A stretch of DNA of 64,000 bases from Paraspadella gotoi (lineage: Eukaryota; Chaetognatha), in contig CM119265.1 of NCBI GenBank assembly GCA_051294375.1, positions 27,734,511 through 27,798,510 on the forward strand. Reading direction: 5' to 3'. Below are positions 47,874-57,908 of this stretch, piece by piece. The position numbers were made by a program, and so were the translations under genes. The notes under the pieces are model-generated. The model made no database searches, was not told the origin of the DNA, and saw only the letters and a list, made by a program, of their open reading frames with translations. How positions within the stretch are numbered: position 1 is the first letter of the stretch; each line of letters starts with the position of its first letter.

Positions 47874-48150
47874 AAAAGTGAGGGGGAAAGGAAAAATAAG
47901 AAAAAGGGAGGAAGAAATTAAATAAAAAAGAAAAGGAGGAAACGTAAGAAAAGAAAAGAAGAAAAAAGGAGAAAAAAAGGAAACGTAAGAAAAGAAAAGA
48001 AAAAAAAAGGGAAATAAAGGAGAGGAGGACTGATGCTCGGAGGAATATAAAGGAGGAAAGAAAAGAAAGGAAAAGGAAAAAGAGGAAGATTTAAGAAAAT
48101 AAAAAAAGAAAGGAAAGGGAGGAAAGGAAAGGAAATAAAGGAAGATTGAT
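47874..48150 (+). repeat. Purine tract (GAAAAG/AAAGGA)n
   Basis: A/G-only apart from a few bases. Followed at 48225-48320 by a short degenerate array of TGGCGCAG words (E2F-like TTGGCGC). Confidence 0.75.
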
Positions 48151-48404
48151 ACGAGAGGAGGAGAAACGAAATCGCGACGAATTCATTTTCTCTCGCGGAT
48201 TCGAGTTAGAGACAAATCGACGCTAAATGTGGCGCAGTATTGGCGCAGGAGTGCTTCAGTCTTGGCGCAAGAGTGACGCAGTCGAGTGGCGCAATGGAAT
48301 GTCGCAGTAAGGGACGAGGTGAAACTACGCAGTCGGGTTAGAATAAAATTTGATTGTGAAGAAGAAAATTCGTAATTGCAAACTCGGCATCAATTCAGAA
48401 GCTG

Positions 48405-48590
48405 TCATCATGAAATGGTTACAACCAGAATATAAATTATCCATTCTTTCCATAAATAAAACCGGCAAGTTTTAAATTAAGAATCTCTCACAGTCTAGCG
48501 TGAATTCATTCTCTAGGTGCCTGGCTTACCCATCAATGAAGTGGTATAATGTTTTAAAGAATGATTCAATTGTATGAAAGTACTACTCCC
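48405..48590 (-). repeat. 'CCCCTGACTTTGG' family, internally deleted copy
   Basis: It aligns with 48665-48910 at both ends (GGTTACAACCAG … ATTATCCATTC on one side, GAAGTGGTATAATGTTT on the other) but lacks about 70 central bases. Confidence 0.5.
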
Positions 48591-48664
48591 TTAAGTATTA
48601 GATCGGTGAATACTTATTGTACTCCGCTCTAGCATCAAAAGATTCAAAATACAAGAAGCTGAAT

Positions 48665-48910
48665 TTTATTAAATTGGTACAACCAGTATAAAAATTATCC
48701 ATTCATTCAATAAATAATCTATCTTGCCCCTAACTTTGAACAGGTTTGGTGGTTTAAGGCCTCCATCACTCTTACAAGATAATGACAAAGCAGGTCCCCG
48801 CAAGCTTTCAATCAAGACTCTTTCACGTTTATTCACTACCAGAGTACCTGGCTTCCCTATCATGGAAGTGGTATAATGTTTCAAAGAATGTTACAATTGT
48901 ATGAAAAGTT
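48665..48910 (-). repeat. 'CCCCTGACTTTGG' family, longest copy
   Basis: About 245 bp with the core CTTGCCCCTAACTTTGAACA and GGTGGTTTAAGGCCTCCATC. Related cores occur at 20795-20850 (same orientation) and, complemented, at 25019-25100 (and its duplicates at 31396 and 37170) and at 52686. No TIR or tRNA boxes recognised; SINE or MITE status unknown. Confidence 0.55.
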
Positions 48911-49168
48911 CTTTGATTGATTGATTGATTCCAAGATTAAATGGGATGGACTTTCGAAATAGTTGGTTTTTGAAAAAGAGATTTGGAAGAATACAACAGA
49001 AAAGTGAGTTAAATTACGAAATAATGTAATGAACTTTGTAAAAAAAAAAAACCTAAAAATCACGTCTTTTCTTTTCTGACGTCGAAATTCGAAGCGAAAA
49101 AAGAAAAGAAAGGCTGAGATGGTCGCCGCTTGAAGGCTGAAGAATCCAAAACAAGTCAAAACAAACAA

Positions 49169-49410
49169 NNNNNNNNNNNNNNNNNNNNNNNNNNNNNNNN
49201 NNNNNNNNNNNNNNNNNNNNNNNNNNNNNNNNNNNNNNNNNNNNNNNNNNNNNNNNNNNNNNNNNNNNNNNNNNNNNNNNNNNNNNNNNNNNNNNNNNNN
49301 NNNNNNNNNNNNNNNNNNNNNNNNNNNNNNNNNNNNNNNNNNNNNNNNNNNNNNNNNNNNNNNNNNNNNNNNNNNNNNNNNNNNNNNNNNNNNNNNNNNN
49401 NNNNNNNNNN
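49169..49410. other. Assembly gap, 242 N
   Basis: CAAAACAAACAA on the left, (GAC)n on the right. Confidence 0.98.
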
Positions 49411-49465
49411 ACGACGACGACGACGACGACGACGACGAAAATGACGACGATGGCGAAGACGACGA
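49411..49465 (+). repeat. (GAC)n at a gap edge
   Basis: Immediately right of an N run. Confidence 0.9.
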
Positions 49466-49901
49466 CGGCGTGGAACATTTATCATTAATTTTTTTTCTTT
49501 TACGACAAAATTGCTAATTTTAAACTCCTTTCCCATTTAGAAGTTTTGAAAAAAGTTATATTCATCACATTATATAAACTCAAACAATTATACTTTCTCC
49601 ATTTTATCAAACGACACTGGATCTCCAAATTAATTTCCTATCTCTCACTTTTCATTCACATTTCATTAATTGACTCGTTCTTTGTGATATTCTTTGTGAT
49701 ATTCTGTGATATTCTTTGTGATATTCATTGTGATATTCAACTTCATTCTCTCTCTAGTTATTTTTCGCTCGCCAATAAAATTTCTGCGAAAATTCAAAAG
49801 AAGTTTTGAATTTTGTTCAACTTTAAAATCGAACGAAAGACAAAAAAATAACAAGAGGATGGCGAGAAATACCATTAATTCTCTCTCTCTCTCTCTCTCT
49901 C

Positions 49902-50579
49902 NNNNNNNNNNNNNNNNNNNNNNNNNNNNNNNNNNNNNNNNNNNNNNNNNNNNNNNNNNNNNNNNNNNNNNNNNNNNNNNNNNNNNNNNNNNNNNNNNNN
50001 NNNNNNNNNNNNNNNNNNNNNNNNNNNNNNNNNNNNNNNNNNNNNNNNNNNNNNNNNNNNNNNNNNNNNNNNNNNNNNNNNNNNNNNNNNNNNNNNNNNN
50101 NNNNNNNNNNNNNNNNNNNNNNNNNNNNNNNNNNNNNNNNNNNNNNNNNNNNNNNNNNNNNNNNNNNNNNNNNNNNNNNNNNNNNNNNNNNNNNNNNNNN
50201 NNNNNNNNNNNNNNNNNNNNNNNNNNNNNNNNNNNNNNNNNNNNNNNNNNNNNNNNNNNNNNNNNNNNNNNNNNNNNNNNNNNNNNNNNNNNNNNNNNNN
50301 NNNNNNNNNNNNNNNNNNNNNNNNNNNNNNNNNNNNNNNNNNNNNNNNNNNNNNNNNNNNNNNNNNNNNNNNNNNNNNNNNNNNNNNNNNNNNNNNNNNN
50401 NNNNNNNNNNNNNNNNNNNNNNNNNNNNNNNNNNNNNNNNNNNNNNNNNNNNNNNNNNNNNNNNNNNNNNNNNNNNNNNNNNNNNNNNNNNNNNNNNNNN
50501 NNNNNNNNNNNNNNNNNNNNNNNNNNNNNNNNNNNNNNNNNNNNNNNNNNNNNNNNNNNNNNNNNNNNNNNNNNNNNNN
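49902..50579. other. Assembly gap, 678 N, the largest
   Basis: (CT)n left, poly-T right. Confidence 0.98.
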
Positions 50580-51015
50580 TTTTTTTTTGTTTTTTTTTTC
50601 GCCTCGAAAATTATATCCACCAAAAAAATATACGTTTTAATAAGAAAAAGTTAATAAATATCTTGTTAAATAAGAAAACTATGTTTTTGAACATGAGATA
50701 GTTAGTTTTTACTTCGTCATTTTATCTTGACTCAATTTTCTACATGATGCAAGTGACTTTGGTTTTGAAAACCAAATCAGATATACATTGATAAAATTAA
50801 TGATATAAATAACAATTTTTTACATCTTCTTTTGTTTATTAAATCTGAATGAATCATAATGTCCTTTTCTCTGGTTAAAACTGGACCTTTCCTTATTCTT
50901 TCTTTCTTTCTTTTTTTAATTTATTTCTTTTCCCTTTTTTTCCCTTTTTTTTTCTGATTCGGAACCAAAAAGACGAAAGGGAAGAAACCGAGCGGAAGAT
51001 TTTCGCTTCATCGTC
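50580..51015. other. AT-rich DNA, no gene seen
   Basis: Poly-T at the gap edge; T/C tract at 50895-50955. Confidence 0.55.
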
Positions 51016-51016
51016 G

Positions 51017-51410
51017 AAGATGAAGACGACGACGACGACGACGACGACGACGATGATGAAGACGACGACGACGACGAAGAAGACAAAGGCGATGAAGACG
51101 ACGACAAACAAAACGACAATAGGATGACAACAAAGATCAACAAAGAATGATGACAGAGAAGATAAAAACCAATTTGATGTTGATGACAAAGATGAAGATA
51201 AAAATGATAATGAATAAAGACAACTTAAGGGAAAAGAAATACAACAAAAGCGACGATAATAATGAAGAAAATTAAAAAGAAAAAAAAAGAAAAGAAAAGA
51301 AAAGAAAAGAAAGGAAAAGAAAAGAAAAAAACGACGACGACGACGACGACAATGACGACGACGACAACGACGACGACAAACGACAACCAAGACGACGACA
51401 ACGACGATAT
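51017..51410 (+). repeat. (GAC)n, AAGAAA and (GAC)n tracts
   Basis: GAC/GAT at 51017-51110, AT-rich mixed DNA, A/G tract at 51268-51330 and GAC at 51331-51410. Confidence 0.85.
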
Positions 51411-51418
51411 ATTCTCAG

Positions 51419-51575
51419 GTCGCCAATTTTCTCGATTGCACGTGTGTCGTCCTCAGCAACGACGCCGCCGCCGCCGCCGCCGCAGCCCGCCGCTACTCCG
51501 TTTCCAGAGTCTCATTTTGCGCCGTCGATTCGAAATGAAGTTTTTGTCGTCGTCGTCGTCGTCGTTGTCTTGAAT
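51419..51575 (+). CDS. Candidate exon, Ser/Pro-rich, no start codon in frame
   Basis: After atattctcag (to 51418) one frame is open for 51 codons: SPIFSIARVSSSATT, six Pro, QPAATPFPESHFAPSIRNEVF, then a poly-Val run from (GTC)n and a TAA at 51573-51575. The frame contains no Met. The part between the two simple tracts has good amino-acid variety. The acceptor has a poor pyrimidine tract because (GAC)n precedes it, which lowers confidence. Function unknown. Confidence 0.27.
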
Positions 51576-51814
51576 TAAATCGTTTGAAGTTAAAATCGTT
51601 TGTTCAGGTTTGAAATCTTCATCATGATTATTTTTATTGTTTTTTTTTTGTTTTTTTTCAGATGTTGTTTAACAAACAATTAGATTTTGGTTTTATTCAG
51701 TAAGGATAAAAAACTAATTGCTATGGTTTTGTTATCAATGTTTAAAGTAGTTGTAGACATGGTTCATAACGTAAGTATCAAAATCATTCATCAAACATCA
51801 TCATAATCCCAGTC

Positions 51815-51887
51815 ATCATCATCATCATCATCGTCATCACGATAATCATCATCATCGTGATCATGATATCATCATCATCATCATCAT

Positions 51888-51954
<67 letters not shown>

Positions 51955-51955
51955 T
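51815..51955 (+). repeat. (ATC)n trinucleotide
   Basis: Pure CATCAT at the right, interrupted at the left. Confidence 0.93.
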
Positions 51956-51959
51956 CTCA

Positions 51960-52613
51960 GCAGATATCTTTTGTTTCTTTGATGATATAAAACTTGGTTT
52001 TTTCGCCGCTATCGTTAAAAAGGCGCAAGGGAGGCGCAGAGGCTGGGATGGCACGGCCGAGATGGCGTCAACGTCGAGCTCTTTATAATCCTTTCACGTT
52101 GATAATTCACTTCACGTGAAATGTGAATCGTTAATTTTTTTTATTCGCCTGAGGATTCACTCTTATAGCTCAATGTATCGCGTGTATGGAACGAATAGTT
52201 AATACAATAGATAGAATATCGTATCTAATACTTACTTTATAAAATTAAACAGATAAAATAAATTATATATATATTTTGAAAGGGAGGTCAGGTACACTTG
52301 GGATTAATAAACTAGACTGTGAAAGTATTTTTCAGAAAGAACCGATAGGTTTGGCCAGCATGCACCGTTTCCTCATCATTTCTCCTCATCCTCCTCCCCC
52401 TCCTCCCGGAGATCCAGGCTCGAGTCCAGGGTTTAGGTTTTTCATTCACACTCTTTTCTCTCTTTCTCTCTCACCGTCCCTCTCCCGTTCAGTCTCTGTT
52501 ACCATTTTTTTTACCGCCGATTTAGCCGCTTACAATATATATTCCTTTCCCACCATTTTCCCCCGTCTTTACTTACCTAGATTTCAGTCAGACTTACCCG
52601 ACCTTAGTTAGAG
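51960..52613. other. Unique DNA between the (ATC)n array and the tRNA fragment
   Basis: GGCTCGAGTCC at 52419-52429 is a B-box-like word, but no matching A box is convincing. The sequence joining the CCA end of the tRNA copy (52613 leftwards) has no poly-A. Confidence 0.4.
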
Positions 52614-52680
52614 TGGCGCCCAATGTGGGGCTCGAACCCACGACCACAGGATTAAGAGTCCTGTGCTCTACCGACAGAGC
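52614..52680 (-). pseudogene. 5'-truncated tRNA-Lys(CUU) retrocopy with encoded CCA
   Basis: On the minus strand these 67 bases correspond exactly to tRNA positions 10-76: D arm GCTC-TGTCGGTA-GAGC, anticodon stem CAGGA/TCCTG with loop CTCTTAA (anticodon CTT, Lys), variable TGGTC, T arm GTGGG-TTCGAGC-CCCAC, 3' acceptor strand ATTGGGC, discriminator G, then CCA. The 5' acceptor strand (GCCCAAT expected) and positions 8-9 are absent, so it cannot fold as a tRNA. Eukaryotic tRNA genes do not encode CCA, so the copy was reverse-transcribed from mature tRNA. Alternatives are an unusually long tRNA-Lys primer-binding site of an LTR element, although the bases before TGGCGCC do not look like an LTR end. 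The truncated side directly abuts a dispersed repeat at 52686. Confidence 0.8.
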
Positions 52681-52685
52681 GGTTT

Positions 52686-52745
52686 TGATATTATATTATC
52701 ATTTAAGAGCGATGGAGGTCTTAAATCACCATTAGAGTCAAGATA
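52686..52745 (+). repeat. Truncated copy of the 'CCCCTGACTTTGG' dispersed family
   Basis: The bases around AAGAGCGATGGAGGTCTTAA match the complement of the copy at 48665-48910. The part of the family that should lie upstream is missing and is replaced by the tRNA-Lys fragment. Confidence 0.5.
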
Positions 52746-53072
52746 ACTTGATTACCGTATCTTGTTATTCGTTTTATATTTTTTTTTTCAAATTTAATAT
52801 CAATGCGGTATAATTATTCTATATTTTAAAATGATAAGATGTTTAGATAAACGGCTTTCTTTAAAAGATGACCACAATTTTTCGATATCGAGAAAAAGTT
52901 TAATTTTTCGTCTGGATTTTTATTGAAATTGATTTAACAATTTTCACAATCTTTCGCTTGAACCTTCACCAAGTTCCAAATCATCACATCGCCTCTTCCT
53001 TCACACTTTATCTCTTCAGGATGTTTCCTTCTTCATTCGGTCGGGAAAATGAGGAGCGGAAGGTAAAAGAAA
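52746..53072. other. AT-rich DNA, no gene seen
   Basis: Nothing recognised. Confidence 0.55.
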
Positions 53073-53557
53073 GGGCTCTATTTTCCGAGAGTACCCCATT
53101 TCTGTTCAATAATTCCAAAATTTAATTTTAATTTTAATATCCAACTTAAACAGGTTCTTGAACTCATAAAGCAAATCTTAACTTTAATCCTTAACTTTAA
53201 ACCCTTATCCTAACCTAGTCCTTAACCTAATCGTTAACCTAATCTATTACCCTATTTCTAACCTAATTTCTAACCTAATCCCTAACCTAATCCATAACCT
53301 AATCCATAACTTAATCTCTTACTTAATTCCTAACCGAATCCCTAACCTAATTCTTAACCTAATCCCTAACCTAATCCCTAACCTAATCTTTTACCTAATT
53401 CCTAACCTAATTTTTAACCTAATTTTTAACCTAATCCTAACCTAATCCTTAACCTAATCCTTAACCTAATCCTTAACCTAATCTAACTTAATCTTTAAAT
53501 AAAAAAAACCTAATTTCGAATTTAAGATAAAATAGGGCGTCCTGGGAAAATAAGGCC
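53073..53557. mobile_element. Non-autonomous TIR element with minisatellite core, copy 2
   Basis: Ends are GGGCTCTATTTTCC on the left and the complement GGCCTTATTTTCCC on the right, extending to about 25 bases of imperfect inverted repeat. The subterminal block (CCCATTTCTGTTC, then TTTAATTTTAATTTTAATAT) matches copy 1 at 42597-42650, and the right end (TAGGGCGTCCTGGG) matches copy 1's right end. The core is about 28 units of a 12-bp repeat AACCTAATCCCT, much more regular than in copy 1. Confidence 0.62.
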
Positions 53558-53739
53558 AAATAAGAAGAAAGAAGAAAAAGGAAAATAATTAAATAGAAAA
53601 GCGTAAAAGAAACGTTTATTGTGAAAACAAAAGGGCAAAGACATCCTGAAAATAGTGAAGTAGAAATAGAGAGGTTGAAAAAAAGCACAAGTGAAACTCA
53701 ATGGAAGAAAAGAAAGAAATGAATGAATAATTCCGATCG

Positions 53740-53825
53740 CTCTCTCTCGCTCTCTCTCTTCTCTCTCTCTCTCTCTCCTCTCTCCTCTCTCTCTCTCTCT
53801 CTCTCCGTCTCTCTCTCTCTCTCTC
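53740..53825 (+). repeat. (CT)n microsatellite, interrupted
   Basis: CT with CTCC and CG interruptions. Confidence 0.9.
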
Positions 53826-54227
53826 GTTTTCGCGCAAGACTTGATTTGGCAAGACGTTTAGGAAGGAGCTCCGACAAAACAAAGAGAAAAAGGAATTTCG
53901 TTTCTTTTTTTCTTTTTTTTTTTTGAAAGAAGAGAAAAAGAAACTTATAGATCTATATGGAATAGCCAAGAGATATGTCTTTTCTTTTTTTTTTCTTTTT
54001 TTTTCCTTCTTTCCACCTTTACCTTTATCTTCCCTTCAACTTTCTTCTCTTTTCTTTTCCCTATCTTTCCCTTTTCCTATCTCTTATTTTTCTATCTCTT
54101 CTCTTTCCTTCCCTTCTTTTCTATCGCCTGTTTTTCACATTATCATTTTTATGTATTTTTTATCACTAAACACAAAAAAGTCCGCAACTGCGCTGGCTAT
54201 AACCGGCTCCCACTGTTTCATTGTTTT

Positions 54228-54258
54228 CCCGCCATTTTTACTGTCGTCCGCCATTTTG
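54228..54258 (+). promoter_or_regulatory. Two tandem YY1-like sites
   Basis: CCCGCCATTTTT (54228-54239) and CCGCCATTTTG (54248-54258) match the YY1 core on the same strand 20 bases apart. YY1 sites of this type cluster at promoters and in some retroelement 5' ends. No downstream gene is evident. Confidence 0.28.
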
Positions 54259-54359
54259 TTTTGGCCCGAATTAAACGGGAGCTTTTTTTTCTTTTTACCG
54301 TCCGCTGGGAAGCCCCCTACCGTTTTTCCATCGAAACACCTGTCGAGTTTATGATAAGC

Positions 54360-55339
54360 ACCGGTTTTTTTTGCACCTGGTAACTTGGCTAAGGAGTGAA
54401 ATGATAGTGAAATGATATTGATAATATATTCAAATATTATATTCTTTTAATCTCAAATCAAATGTAATTTGATATTTGAAAAAAAAAGGTTTTAAATTAA
54501 ATTTTATTTTTAGGTAATTTGGTGAAAAGAACTTTTGTCTGTCTTCTTAATTGTTTTTCATCTTTTAACACAACATTTATACTTATTTTTCCCTAAGTAG
54601 AAGTTTAAATTTAATTAAAGTTTCAATCTTTATATAAACCATGTCATCATGCTTATTATCATTAACTAAATATATATAATATTAGGGGTAGCCGTACTCA
54701 ATGTGATGAGTCAAAAATTTGCTCAAACATGCTCAAACGAAAATTTAAACATTTTTAAGTATACTTTCAATGAGCAAAAAAGTTCTTATATGGCTCTCTA
54801 GTCTATACTCTAGTAATTGTTTTTTAATATTAATTTATAGATAGGAAAGGACAAAAATTATTTTGATAAGTAAAATAAGTTCGTGAAAAATAAAAAAAAA
54901 ACAGAAAAAATCATCATCATCTTCATCACCATCATCTTTCGATGATTTAATCGTTTTTTTAATATTTTACTGAGAAAACGTAAGAATTTTTAAAAGCTGT
55001 AATTATATTTCTTGTTAACTTTTGTGCTCTATCAAAATCCATCAAAAAATTTAACATTAATTTTTTTCTTTAAATATTGTAAAATAATATTTAATTAGGC
55101 TAGTACCCTCAGAAAAAAACATTTTTGACAAAAAATTATTTTATTACTATAATCTAATGCTTATGATAGATTATTTTAACGCTGTATACATTAGTATTTC
55201 AATTTCATTGGCTAGGGCTAATAATATACTAAATGATTTAATTTTATTCGATCCATTTTGTGTAAAATCGTAGTTTTCAACTTTTCGAACCCAAAACGAT
55301 TTTCAAGAAAACGTCATCTCAAGATCCTGGGGGGATTTA

Positions 55340-55342
<3 letters not shown>
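54360..55342. other. AT-rich DNA with one dispersed repeat
   Basis: Apart from the 'GGGGTAGCCG' copy and a small ATC array at 54911-54940, nothing recognised. Confidence 0.5.
54682..54860 (+). repeat. Dispersed repeat 'GGGGTAGCCG', copy 1
   Basis: It begins TTAGGGGTAGCCGTACTCAA, includes CATGCTCAAACGAA and ends TTTATAGATAGGAAAGG. It matches 56370-56515 throughout except for about 35-40 bases missing from the second copy. No coding capacity. Confidence 0.55.

Positions 55343-55408
<66 letters not shown>
55343..55408 (+). repeat. (CT)n microsatellite
   Basis: Pure, 66 bases. Confidence 0.97.
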
Positions 55409-55411
<3 letters not shown>

Positions 55412-55685
55412 AAAGGGCGATAAATAACCGGGTCCCCTGACAGAAGCAGATGCCACGATTCGCCCTTGGTCTCTCGGAAGAAAAAATATCCAATTTCGTC
55501 CACGAGGTATTTCAATTTCTGAGGCGTAAAACCTCTTTCTCTCTCTTTTCTTTCGACTGTCAAGTCATATGATTGTATTTTCAGCTGATATCATTATCAA
55601 ATACAGTAATTATTAAAAACATTTACAAGAAGGATCTTGAAGTACCTTACCAAGTTTTATTCACTTTAGGAGTTCATGAGAAGAT

Positions 55686-55785
55686 NNNNNNNNNNNNNNN
55701 NNNNNNNNNNNNNNNNNNNNNNNNNNNNNNNNNNNNNNNNNNNNNNNNNNNNNNNNNNNNNNNNNNNNNNNNNNNNNNNNNNNNN
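55686..55785. other. Assembly gap, 100 N
   Basis: A round 100 N, probably of unknown true size. Confidence 0.98.
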
Positions 55786-55849
55786 AGTACCCCAACTCCC
55801 GGAGAGCTGAGTTGAGAGTGAATCCCTTTGTCCCCGTCCTGGGATTGCT

Positions 55850-56052
55850 GGAGGCGAGAGAGAGGGGCGACGAGGGGATGAGAGGAGGGGACGACGAGGG
55901 GGAGGAGGAGGAGGGATGACGAGGGGAGGAGGAGGAGGGGATGACAGAGGGGAGGAGGAGGAGGGGATGACGAGGGGGAGGAGGAGGGGGACGACGAGGG
56001 GAGGAGGAGGAGGGGACGACGAGTGGAGGAGGGAGGGGGGACGACGAGGGCA
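55850..56052 (+). repeat. Minisatellite GACGAGGGGAGGAGGAGG, array 1
   Basis: About nine units of 20-26 bases. Confidence 0.88.
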
Positions 56053-56064
56053 TATAGAGCTAAA

Positions 56065-56280
56065 CCCTGTTTGAGAGTGTGATTCGACTACCTCCAACTG
56101 GTCGATGATATCATGACTGATGAATTCACCCTCCTCATTTGGTACTAAATACACTCCTCCACTTTTGAAGGCATCTTTCGAGGTATAGTCAGAGCAGTTA
56201 TTCGACCACTTTTCGACTCGCAAACGGTCGAAAAGTCGCAGCGACTGATTTAGGTGGTCGAAAGGTCGAATTCGACTCAT
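56065..56280 (-). CDS. Coding-like minus-strand ORF beside a GAC-rich minisatellite
   Basis: About 72 codons run from the ATG at 56280: MSRIRPFDHLNQSLRLFDRL, a middle ending WSNNCSDYTSKDAFKSGG, then VYLVPNEEGEFISHDIIDQL and EVVESHSQTG. Composition is balanced and acidic and looks like a folded protein rather than a translated repeat. Beyond Gly72 the frame enters the minisatellite (55850-56052) and becomes Pro/Ser-rich up to the gap at 55785, so the true end or donor is probably near 56065. No clear splice acceptor was found. Family not recognised; it may also be a fossil of a transposon ORF. Confidence 0.3.
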
Positions 56281-56369
56281 TATCAGTCGAATGCACGGAA
56301 GAGCATGAATTCATTAAACGCTCTAATTTCGAGATCAATTATTCATTGTAGTGAATTCAATGTTTATAA

Positions 56370-56515
56370 ATAGGGGTAGCCGCACTCAATGGGGTGAGTC
56401 TAAAATTTAGAGTGAGTACATGCTCAAACGAATATTTAGAAAATATTTTTAAGAATACTTTCAATGGACATTATTTTTTTAATATTTATTTATAGATAGG
56501 AAAGGCCAGAAATTT
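56370..56515 (+). repeat. Dispersed repeat 'GGGGTAGCCG', copy 2
   Basis: Same orientation as copy 1, starting TAGGGGTAGCCGCACTCAAT and ending TTTATAGATAGGAAAGG. An internal deletion removes the segment around GGCTCTCTAGTCTATAC found in copy 1. Confidence 0.55.
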
Positions 56516-56873
56516 TTTTAGAGTTTTTAAATTTTAAGACCAGATTCAGATAGCTCATAAAAAGTTGTCTACACAAAGTATAATTCTTTTTTAAATATTT
56601 TTACGATAAGTGTGTCAAAAATAAATAACAGAAAGTGAATTCAATGTTTATGAATTAAATAAAACAAATTGTCTTTCCGTTTTCTTCTTTTTTGCATCTC
56701 TATAATCTCGTCATCTAATTTCCAAATGCCATTGTTTTTTAAAAGAACTGATATGTACTGATTTACTTCATCCATGCTTTTAAAATACTTTATATAAAAA
56801 CTGGCAAATGAAACGTGAATAATCTTTCTCCTCCTCCTCCTACTCCTACTCCTCCTCTTTATGAATTCATCAG

Positions 56874-57015
56874 GGACGAGGGGACGGGGGGATGAGGAGG
56901 AGGAGACGACGAGGGGATGAGGAGGAGGGGATGACGAGAGGATGAGGAGGAGGGGACGACGAGGGGATGAAGAGGAGGGGATGACGAGGGGATGAGGAGG
57001 AGGGGATGACGTAGA
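56874..57015 (+). repeat. Minisatellite GACGAGGGGATGAGGAGG, array 2
   Basis: Same unit family and orientation as array 1, 800 bases away; preceded by GAATTCATCAGG, which resembles GAATTCACCC near 56123. Confidence 0.85.
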
Positions 57016-57246
57016 GGGGCAAGAGCAGTGGAGGTAAACGCCCCTCTATCTTGAATATTAAAAAAATCGTCGAAATGAATATCAACTTAAATAAGGCTAA
57101 TTTTTATGATGATGATATTTAGTGTAGTAGAAACTAAATAATATTTTGTCAGACTTCTCTAAGCTATTATCAACGGTTAAGCTGCAACTGATGATGTCAC
57201 ATGGACGTCGAAACATATTTGGCCAAAATGTTTTGGGCATTTAACC

Positions 57247-57330
57247 GTCGCCAGCGTCAGTAAAGCCATCAGCTCATGACCCACAGGTACCCGGTTCAAT
57301 CTCAACCCAGTGTAAAAAAAATATTTTATT
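57247..57330 (+). mobile_element. tRNA-derived SINE, family A, copy 2 (head)
   Basis: It shares an exact 22-base block with copy 1 and a B box region GGTTCAATCTCAACCC, then an A-rich tail (GTGTAAAAAAAATATTTTA). The GC-rich body of copy 1 is missing, so this copy is short or truncated. Confidence 0.5.
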
Positions 57331-57908
57331 GACTAATTTTCTGGTTCACAAAGGAAAGTTAAGGTTGTTGAACCATGTATTGTTACAAAATGCTAGTAGT
57401 ATGACAACAAAGTCTCAAAACTTTCAACTGGTAGGCAGTTAATTGTCCCATTTTGACAGCACAAGTTTTATTATTGTTTTTATTATATAAATTAACTGAT
57501 GATAAATACCGAACACAAAAGTGATTATAATATAAAAAAAAACATTTATTTGAGGTAAGGACACATTTTTATTTACTTTTTTTCTATTGCAAAGTCTCAT
57601 CTGCTTAACGCCACATGATAATTAATGAGAAAACAAAATTGACCAAAAATATGATGACCACTTGATTGGAAAAAGTAATGACTGGCCTGAAAAATCAAAT
57701 GACCACTAGATTGGAAAATGTAATGACTCAAGTCAGAACTGACCACTTGATAAAAAAAAATATCATGCAGCAGTAACTGGCCAATTTTCAGACCTTTATT
57801 ATTACATGTCATTTTCAGGATAAGTTTTTTGACAGCTGAGCTTTGTATTAAACTGAGTTTGAGTAACTACATTTTTCTCTTTTCTGTCTGCATCACATTT
57901 TCCTCACA
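57331..57908. other. AT-rich DNA upstream of the XKR-like gene
   Basis: TTGACCACTTGATTGGAAAA-type units repeat about three times at 57640-57750. The 70 bases before the start ATG are pyrimidine-rich; no TATA box is obvious. Confidence 0.5.

Noticed and set aside
49706-50701. 331-codon open frame
   Set aside because: Most of it is N; the real parts at both ends are unrelated AT-rich DNA.
52350-52440. Second SINE head with B-box-like GGCTCGAGTCC
   Set aside because: The proposed A box fits poorly, the spacing is too long, and there is no related copy.
53140-53500. Interstitial telomere-like array (CCTAA words)
   Set aside because: The unit is a 12-mer AACCTAATCCCT and is enclosed by the ends of a TIR element, so it is the element's core and not telomeric DNA.
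57190-57230. Hammerhead-ribozyme-like words CTGATGA … GAAAC
   Set aside because: The bases between them do not pair into a closing stem II, so the catalytic core cannot form.
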